9,220 nt of DNA from contig CAJTSV010000131.1 of NCBI GenBank assembly GCA_910579075.1, forward strand, positions 1 through 9,220, read 5' to 3'. Positions 4,862-9,220 of this stretch are shown here, piece by piece. The stretch comes from an uncultured Eubacterium sp. (GTDB taxonomy: Bacteria > Bacillota > Clostridia > Lachnospirales > Lachnospiraceae). The translations under genes were made by a program, and so were the position numbers. The notes beneath the pieces are model-generated. The model was not told the DNA's origin. It made no database searches and worked only from the letters and a program-made list of their open reading frames with translations. The stretch's first letter is position 1. Every line of letters begins with the position of its first letter.

Positions 4862-6575
4862 TGCAAGGCGATATGTGATTTTTACGGTTATTTTATGCAT
4901 ACTGATGCTGGCAAAATTCCAGTTTACAGGGGAGAGTTTTGCCCAGACAGCCCGGTTTCGCGGCGCAAACCTGCGCAGGGCTGACTGGAACCCGGTTATT
5001 GCGGCGGATGCGAACGGAACTTTTTTGTCTGTCAGCATAGACGGGCGCAGCTTTTCCAACCTGGACGACGGCGTCTATATGGATGATGACCTTAAAATCA
5101 TGATTCCCGAAACGATGCTGCGGGATGCCTTTGACTGCAGTGCCCATGTATATGAAAAAGAACAGCTTGTTGTAGAAAAAAAAAACAAGGTGCTGCAGTT
5201 TCAGCCAAATCAGAATTATTATATCAGAAATGAAGAAAAAAAGGAGTGGGGCGGTGCCGCTGCAAAAAAGGAAGAAGGCAGTGGCAGGATGTATGTCCCG
5301 CTGGAGATACTGGCACAGGAATTTGAATATTCCTGCCAGTGGGATTTTGAAAAAAATACGCTGACGGCGCAGAATTTATCGCCTGATATGGGAAATAACC
5401 TGCCATACCGGTATGACCTGCGGGAAAAGGGCCGTGCGCCCGTGGTAAAAGACCAGGGCCCTTATGGTACTTGCTGGGCGTTTGCGGCGCTGACGGCGCT
5501 GGAGTCTTCCCTGCTGCCGGAAACAAATCAGCAGCTTTCGGTAGACCATATGGATCAGAACAACAGCTTTACAAGCAATGGAACGGACGGCGGGCAGTAT
5601 ACGATGGCTATGGCCTATCTGGCCGCCTGGCAGGGGCCGGTTCTGGAAGAAGATGACCCGTATGGAGACGGCAGGACCGATTCTTCGCTGGAAGCGGTTA
5701 TGCATGTGCAGAATATGGAGATTATCCCGTCCAAGGACCTGGAAGGAATCAAGGAAGCCGTATTCAAGTACGGGGGCGTGGAGAGCTGTATTTATACGAC
5801 GATGCAGGAAGGCGGCGCACAGTCTCCTTATTATAACAGTGAGCAGTCTGCATACTGCTATGTAGGGGAAGAAAAGCCGAATCATGATGTAGTCATTATC
5901 GGCTGGGATGACAGCTTTCCGAAAGAATATTTCCGCACGGATGCCGTAGAGGACGGTGCATTTATCTGCCAGAACAGCTGGGGCAGCTCGTTTGGGGAAA
6001 ACGGCGTCTTTTACGTGTCTTATTACGATTCCAATATCGGCATTCATAACCTGGTCTTTACCGGAACCGGGGAGAGCAGCAATTATGACCGCCTGTACCA
6101 GTCGGATTTGTGCGGCTGGGTCGGCCAGATGGGATATAAAAAAGAAAGCGTTTATGCGGCGAATGTATTTACGGCGCAGTCTCAGGAAGATATTGCGGCG
6201 GCGGGTTTTTATACAACCGACCGCGATACGAGCTACAAGGTTTACCTGGTGCCTGAATTTACCGGCACGGATTCGCTGAGTGCCCGCATGCTTGTCGCAG
6301 AGGGAAAGCTGGAACGCGCGGGCTACCATACGGTGAAATTTGACCAGGCTATCCGCGTGCAGGAAAAACGGAAATTTGCGGTTGTGCTCTGGCTGTCCAC
6401 GCCAAATGCTGTCCGCCCGATGGCCATTGAATATGCAGCCGACGAGCTGACAAGGGATGTGGACCTGGACGACGGCGAGGGCTATATCAGTGCGCAGGGG
6501 CGCTACTGGGCAGATGTAAAGGAAAGTTCGAAATGCAACCTGTGCATCAAGGCTTATGCGCGCAGCGTGCCGTAA
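4854..6575 (+). CDS. Exported papain-like (C1) cysteine protease with N-terminal stalk and C-terminal lectin-like domain
   Basis: The 573-residue product starts with a Sec signal (basic MHDARR, hydrophobic VIFTVILCILMLA, likely cleavage after SFA at residue 30). Residues about 58-172 form a copper-amine-oxidase-N-like domain (LSVSIDGRSF, IMIPETMLRDAFDC, RMYVPLEILAQEF), a fold common in Clostridia cell-envelope proteins and not itself a copper enzyme. The papain domain runs about 185-395: RYDLREKG, DQGPYGTCWAFAAL with oxyanion Gln201 and nucleophile Cys207, QLSVDHM, His344 in NHDVVIIGWDD, and Asn374 in QNSWGSSFGENG. All catalytic residues are present. The rest (400-573), with VYAANVFTAQSQEDIAAAGFYT, matches the lectin-like domain that follows such peptidases. 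The substrate is unknown; surface protein processing or peptide feeding are possible. Its start overlaps the methyltransferase gene by 8 bases, with AGAGGAAGAAAG before it. It is followed 42 bases later by a cell-wall amidase, which supports an envelope role. Confidence 0.92.
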   Translation: MHDARRYVIFTVILCILMLAKFQFTGESFAQTARFRGANLRRADWNPVIAADANGTFLSVSIDGRSFSNLDDGVYMDDDLKIMIPETMLRDAFDCSAHVYEKEQLVVEKKNKVLQFQPNQNYYIRNEEKKEWGGAAAKKEEGSGRMYVPLEILAQEFEYSCQWDFEKNTLTAQNLSPDMGNNLPYRYDLREKGRAPVVKDQGPYGTCWAFAALTALESSLLPETNQQLSVDHMDQNNSFTSNGTDGGQYTMAMAYLAAWQGPVLEEDDPYGDGRTDSSLEAVMHVQNMEIIPSKDLEGIKEAVFKYGGVESCIYTTMQEGGAQSPYYNSEQSAYCYVGEEKPNHDVVIIGWDDSFPKEYFRTDAVEDGAFICQNSWGSSFGENGVFYVSYYDSNIGIHNLVFTGTGESSNYDRLYQSDLCGWVGQMGYKKESVYAANVFTAQSQEDIAAAGFYTTDRDTSYKVYLVPEFTGTDSLSARMLVAEGKLERAGYHTVKFDQAIRVQEKRKFAVVLWLSTPNAVRPMAIEYAADELTRDVDLDDGEGYISAQGRYWADVKESSKCNLCIKAYARSVP

Positions 6576-6617
6576 TGCTGGCAGAAAACTGCGGCAAAAC
6601 TACGAAGGAGGAAACAA

Positions 6618-7826
6618 ATGGAACAGAAACTGGCGCGGTTTACGGCAATTTTTACCTGTGTCTTTTCTATTTTTGCCTGTATGGCGGTTTTCTTCCTGCC
6701 GGTTTTGGAGCAGCGCATTGAGACCTTCCGTGCGGGAATCCGCAGGGACCAGCAGGCGCGGGAAGAACGCTATGCGCTGTTAAAGCAGATGTCCGGTCTT
6801 GAAATTCTTGAATACAATACCCAGCAGGTACAGGAACAGGCCGAAAAGAAAGAACAGGAAAGAAAAGAATCCCAGGAAGAACCGAAGGAAGACGCAGAAA
6901 GCAGCAAAGAAAAAGATGCCGGTGAAAAAGAAGAAGTCATTGTTATCACGCATCAGATGCAGTTTGAGCTTCCAAAGGGAGCGGATGCTTCCAACGTCGG
7001 GATTTATGAGGATTATTTAAACCAGAAAATAGAAATCCGCATTCCGGGCGCGGATGAAAATTATATTTACGATTACCAGATGCTTGGAAAGAGCGATGAT
7101 ATCGAGGACCTGGAGAGCCTGGACTATTATAGCGAAACCGGCAGCGGAAAAATCGTGCTGTCGATGGGCACAATTGTAGAAACGCAGAGCAGCTTTGACA
7201 ACGATTACCTGTATCTGGATTTTGAAGACCCGCGGGAGATATATGACCGCATTCTCGTTGTGGATGCGGGCCACGGCGGCAATGCCCCGGGGGCGGTGTC
7301 CGGCAGCCGGTATGAGAAGGATATTACGCTTGCGATTGTCCAGAAAATGAAAGCATTATTTGATAAAGAGAAAAATTCGCGTACCGGCGTGTTTTACACA
7401 AGGCTGGATGATTCCAACCCGGATTTTTCCGAACGGTGCGGCCTGGCGAACAGGCTGGGTGCGGATTTGTTTCTGAGCATTCATATCAATTCGCTGAAAG
7501 GCCATGCGGATGTCGAAGGCGTGGAAGTGCTGTATGATGAAATGGCACCGGACACGGAATTTGACACAAGGGAATTTGCACAGATATGCCTGGATGAAAT
7601 CGTGGCAGCTTCCGGTGCAAAAAAGAGGAGCCTGAAAAGCGGGAATAAAATCTATATTATAAGAAACTCTGCTGTTCCGGCTGCACTTGCCGAGGTCGGG
7701 TTTATGAATAACCCGAATGAGCTGGCCAGGCTGTTAGACGCCTCTTACCAGCAGAAAATCGCGCAGGGATGCTATAACGCGGTGTACCGGGCGTTTGCAC
7801 GGCTGGATGAGCTGGAAGGAACATAG
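6618..7826 (+). CDS. Membrane-anchored N-acetylmuramoyl-L-alanine amidase (Amidase_3)
   Basis: This zinc amidase cuts the bond between MurNAc and L-Ala in peptidoglycan. An uncleaved-looking membrane anchor (FTAIFTCVFSIFACMAVFFLPVL, residues 8-30) is followed by a Glu/Lys/Gln-rich, probably coiled linker (31-108) that would span part of the wall. An AMIN-like beta-rich segment (about 110-205) comes next, and the Amidase_3 catalytic domain fills 211-395. Zinc ligands are His219 in VVDAGHGG, Glu233 in RYEKDITL and His289 in LSIHINS, and the catalytic Glu359 lies in ALAEVGFMNN, so the enzyme looks active. ERCGLANRLGAD is also typical. The E/K linker is long and low in complexity. AAGGAGG at 6605-6611, 6 bases before the ATG, is an ideal ribosome binding site. 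It lies between the exported protease and rdgB, 11 bases before the latter, in the same transcription unit. Roles in daughter-cell separation or sporulation are family possibilities; the sequence does not decide between them. Confidence 0.93.
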   Translation: MEQKLARFTAIFTCVFSIFACMAVFFLPVLEQRIETFRAGIRRDQQAREERYALLKQMSGLEILEYNTQQVQEQAEKKEQERKESQEEPKEDAESSKEKDAGEKEEVIVITHQMQFELPKGADASNVGIYEDYLNQKIEIRIPGADENYIYDYQMLGKSDDIEDLESLDYYSETGSGKIVLSMGTIVETQSSFDNDYLYLDFEDPREIYDRILVVDAGHGGNAPGAVSGSRYEKDITLAIVQKMKALFDKEKNSRTGVFYTRLDDSNPDFSERCGLANRLGADLFLSIHINSLKGHADVEGVEVLYDEMAPDTEFDTREFAQICLDEIVAASGAKKRSLKSGNKIYIIRNSAVPAALAEVGFMNNPNELARLLDASYQQKIAQGCYNAVYRAFARLDELEGT

Positions 7827-7837
7827 GGGGAAATCAA

Positions 7838-8449
7838 ATGGCAGCAAGAATTATTTTTGCAACTGGAAATGAAAATAAAATGAAAGAGATACGGGAAATC
7901 CTGTCAGGATGCGGGGCACCGGTGCTTTCGATGAAAGAAGCCGGCCTGTCGGCAGATGTTGTGGAAGACGGGCAGACCTTTGAGGAAAATGCCCGCATCA
8001 AGGCCGGGGAGATTGCGAAGCTGGCACCGCAGGATATTATCCTGGCCGATGATTCGGGCCTGGAAATCGATTACCTGAATAAAGAGCCGGGCATTTACTC
8101 CGCGCGTTATCTGGGAGAAGATACTTCGTATGAGGTGAAAAACCAGGCCCTGCTTTACCGTCTTGCCGGTGTGGAAAAAAAGAGGCGTACCGCACGGTTT
8201 GTCTGTGCGATTGCGGCGGCAGTGCCGGGACAGGGGATTGTTACGACGCGGGGGACCGTGGAAGGGTATATCGGCTTTCAGCCGGCCGGAGAAAACGGGT
8301 TTGGCTACGACCCGATTTTTTATGTCGATGAATACGGGTGTTCGACCGCACAGCTTGCCATGGAACAGAAAAATGCGTTCAGCCACAGGGGCAATGCGCT
8401 GCGGGCAATGAAAAAGGAGCTGGATAAACGAGGTGTTTTCGAAAAATAA
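7838..8449 (+). CDS. rdgB: XTP/dITP diphosphatase (RdgB/HAM1 family)
   Basis: This cytoplasmic enzyme hydrolyses non-canonical purine triphosphates (dITP, XTP, ITP) to the monophosphate and pyrophosphate, keeping deaminated bases out of DNA and RNA. The 203-residue length is typical. The substrate-binding start IIFATGNENKMKEI (5-18) is followed by FEENARIKA (48-56), the metal/catalytic block ILADDSGLEIDYL (68-80) with Asp71/Asp72, PGIYSARYLGE, the loop ENGFGYDPIFYV (152-163) and SHRGNAL (182-188), all intact. AGGGGG just before the ATG overlaps the end of the amidase gene region (gap 11 bases), suggesting coupled translation. Pairing of rdgB with a small metallophosphoesterase downstream is common in Firmicutes. 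Nothing in it looks damaged. Confidence 0.96.
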   Translation: MAARIIFATGNENKMKEIREILSGCGAPVLSMKEAGLSADVVEDGQTFEENARIKAGEIAKLAPQDIILADDSGLEIDYLNKEPGIYSARYLGEDTSYEVKNQALLYRLAGVEKKRRTARFVCAIAAAVPGQGIVTTRGTVEGYIGFQPAGENGFGYDPIFYVDEYGCSTAQLAMEQKNAFSHRGNALRAMKKELDKRGVFEK

Positions 8450-8462
8450 AGGGGTCAGGCTG

Positions 8463-8530
8463 ATGCGCTGGCTGAAAGGAAGCGGCCCAGCGTACAGCAG
8501 ACGCTGTCAGTACAGCCAGTCCTGGCGCAT
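8463..8530 (+). other. Foldable intergenic region with nested inverted repeats
   Basis: ATGCGC (8463-8468) pairs with GCGCAT (8525-8530). The adjacent TGGCTG (8469-8474) pairs with CAGCCA (8513-8518), with a six-base bulge (8519-8524). Inside, CAGCGT (8488-8493) pairs with ACGCTG (8501-8506) around a seven-base loop. There is no T-run, so it is not a terminator. It sits in the only sizeable gap of the operon and could be an RNA processing or translation-control element, or a small degenerate repeat. Confidence 0.4.
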
Positions 8531-8552
8531 GCAGGGGAGTCGGAGAGTATGA
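8463..8552 (+). CDS. Possible 29-aa mini-ORF overlapping the phosphoesterase start (ATGA)
   Basis: An ATG at 8463 opens a 29-codon frame whose TGA (8550-8552) overlaps the next ATG as ATGA, the classic arrangement for coupled translation. AAAGGGG at 8448-8454, 8 bases before the ATG, is a fair ribosome binding site. The product would start MRWLKGSG, is rich in Arg, Ser and Gln, and resembles nothing I know. The same DNA forms nested inverted repeats, so the open frame may be incidental. It could be a leader peptide, a remnant or chance. Confidence 0.22.
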   Translation: MRWLKGSGPAYSRRCQYSQSWRMQGSRRV

Positions 8553-9028
8553 AAGTTCTGATTATGAGCGATACACATGGAGTCCATAAAAACCTGGACC
8601 GGGTTTTGGAATTGGAACGCCCGTATGAACAGATTCTGCATATGGGAGATATTGAAGGCGACGAGGATTATATCGAAGCGGTGGCAGGATGCCCGGTTGC
8701 GGCAGTGCGGGGCAACAATGACTATTTTTCACAGCTGCCGCAGGAACGGATAGCTGAGATTGCCGGAAAGCGCATTCTGATGACGCATGGCCATTATTAT
8801 TATGTGGCAGCCGGCGTGGAGCATTTAATAAAAGAAGCGTTTGGAAGGGGCGCGGATATTGTGATGTTCGGTCATACGCATTATCCTATGATACGCAGGG
8901 AAGGCGGCCTGACGGTCATTAATCCGGGCAGCCTGTCTTATCCCCGCCAGGAAGGCCGCAGGCCCTCCTATATCGTGATGGAAACAGACCCTCAGGGGGG
9001 CGTAGAATTTTTTTTGAAATTTTTATAA
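8549..9028 (+). CDS. YfcE/MJ0936-family metallophosphoesterase
   Basis: This 159-residue calcineurin-like phosphoesterase has every metal-binding motif: SDTHG with Asp8 and His10, HMGD with Asp34, RGNND with Asn56, MTHGH with His80, and FGHTH with His109 and His111. INPGS and the PRQEGRRPSYIVME ending are standard for the family. Members act on phosphodiesters in vitro (Mn2+-dependent), but the cellular substrate is not settled. The protein is cytoplasmic, with no signal sequence. The start is supported by CGGAG a few bases upstream and by conserved MKVLIMSDTHG at the N-terminus. The gene is last in the long transcription unit, 99 bases after rdgB, a conserved partner in many Firmicutes. Its final codons are very T/A-rich (FFLKFL encoded by long T-runs), and no clear terminator follows before the tRNA promoter begins 7 bases later. 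Confidence 0.93.
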   Translation: MKVLIMSDTHGVHKNLDRVLELERPYEQILHMGDIEGDEDYIEAVAGCPVAAVRGNNDYFSQLPQERIAEIAGKRILMTHGHYYYVAAGVEHLIKEAFGRGADIVMFGHTHYPMIRREGGLTVINPGSLSYPRQEGRRPSYIVMETDPQGGVEFFLKFL

Positions 9029-9035
9029 AAAGGTG

Positions 9036-9064
9036 TTGACATTTCGGAAATACTGGAGTATACT
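9036..9064 (+). promoter_or_regulatory. Strong sigma-A promoter of the tRNA operon
   Basis: TTGACA (9036-9041), a 17-base spacer, and TATACT (9059-9064). This is nearly consensus, as expected for a stable-RNA promoter. The start near 9071 leaves a 5' leader of about 33 bases before the tRNA, to be removed by RNase P. Confidence 0.9.
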
Positions 9065-9103
9065 TTATCTTGCGTTCGGGGAAAACAGAAAAAGATAACA
9101 AAG

Positions 9104-9178
9104 CGGGGTGTGGCTCAGTTTGGCTAGAGCGCCTGGTTTGGGACCAGGAAGTCGCAGGTTCGAATCCTGTCACCCCGA
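9104..9178 (+). tRNA. tRNA-Pro (anticodon UGG)
   Basis: The acceptor stem is CGGGGTG (9104-9110) with CACCCCG (9171-9177), discriminator A at 9178. The anticodon stem is CCTGG (9132-9136) with CCAGG (9144-9148), loop TTTGGGA, anticodon TGG at 9139-9141. The D-arm begins TGGCTCAGTTTGGCTAGAGC and the T-arm has GCAGG-TTCGAAT-CCTGT. All arms pair well. CCA is not encoded, so it must be added after transcription. It reads proline CCA and, with wobble, other CCN codons. Confidence 0.97.
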
Positions 9179-9202
9179 TTGTACCATAAGTTCATAGATT
9201 AT

Positions 9203-9220
9203 GCAGGTGTAGTTCAATGG
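9203..9220 (+). tRNA. Start of a second tRNA gene, probably tRNA-Gly (3' end outside window)
   Basis: GCAGGTGTAGTTCAATGG begins 24 bases after tRNA-Pro and matches the acceptor 5' strand, positions 8-9 and D-arm start of a tRNA (GTAGTTCAATGG is a typical box A). The pattern resembles Firmicutes tRNA-Gly, but the anticodon lies beyond the window, so identity is a guess. With no promoter or terminator in the gap, it is probably co-transcribed with tRNA-Pro. Confidence 0.75.

Noticed and set aside
4250..5059. 269-aa minus-strand ORF
   Set aside because: It lies opposite the methyltransferase SAM motifs and the protease signal region, and has no recognisable domain.
5376..6329. Long (317 aa) minus-strand ORF
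   Set aside because: It lies entirely opposite the papain-like protease, whose catalytic residues are all intact. The product is compositionally odd (Arg/Ile/Ala-rich) and unlike any family I know; it is a shadow of codon bias.
8985..9030. Terminator after the phosphoesterase gene (CCC-TCA-GGG followed by T-runs)
   Set aside because: The stem is only 3 bp and lies inside the coding region; the T-runs encode the FFLKFL end. Too weak to call.
8919..9173. Minus-strand ORF whose product starts MTGFEPATSWSQTRRS
   Set aside because: Its N-terminus is the reverse complement of tRNA-Pro. This MTGFEPATS-type peptide is a well-known false protein from antisense tRNA reading, and the rest lies opposite the phosphoesterase gene.

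Overview
The window looks like a Firmicutes chromosome, most likely a gut-type Clostridia of the Lachnospiraceae. The protein families, the strong AGGAGG-type ribosome binding sites, sigma-A boxes of the TTGACA/TATACT type and a tRNA gene without an encoded CCA all fit. This placement is inferred from sequence style and not from a search. Every supported gene is on the + strand.

Positions 1-2060 are accessory and decayed. They hold the 3' part of an Rpn-type PD-(D/E)XK nuclease gene. It abuts, in another frame, an orphan fibronectin type III (Fn3) tail from some larger surface protein. Next comes a Schlafen AlbA_2/ATPase-like regulator split by a one-base frameshift near 1607.

Positions 2061-3350 carry three small genes: an 80-aa and a 129-aa protein of unknown function, and a 69-aa Asn/Ala-rich protein with a strict three-residue repeat. 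The last is preceded by a sequence resembling a forespore sigma-G promoter. A hairpin begins where its transcript should start. A long hairpin with a T-run (3282-3332) follows, pressed against the ribosome binding site of a small rhodanese gene.

Positions 3649-9028 look like one long housekeeping transcription unit. A consensus promoter inside the end of the rhodanese gene precedes a THUMP-domain rRNA methyltransferase. It is followed by an exported papain-like protease, a membrane-anchored cell-wall amidase, the RdgB house-cleaning nucleotide pyrophosphatase and a YfcE/MJ0936-type metallophosphoesterase. Gaps are short or genes overlap, so co-expression is likely. The protease and amidase act outside the membrane; the other three act in the cytoplasm. 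The 99-bp gap before the phosphoesterase can fold, and it contains a possible 29-codon ORF overlapping the next start.

Positions 9036-9220 start a tRNA operon: a near-perfect promoter, tRNA-Pro(UGG), and the first 18 bases of a second tRNA, probably Gly. The points most worth a second look are the Asn-rich gene with its sporulation-like promoter and 5' hairpin, the possible attenuator before the rhodanese gene, and the foldable mini-ORF region at 8450-8552.
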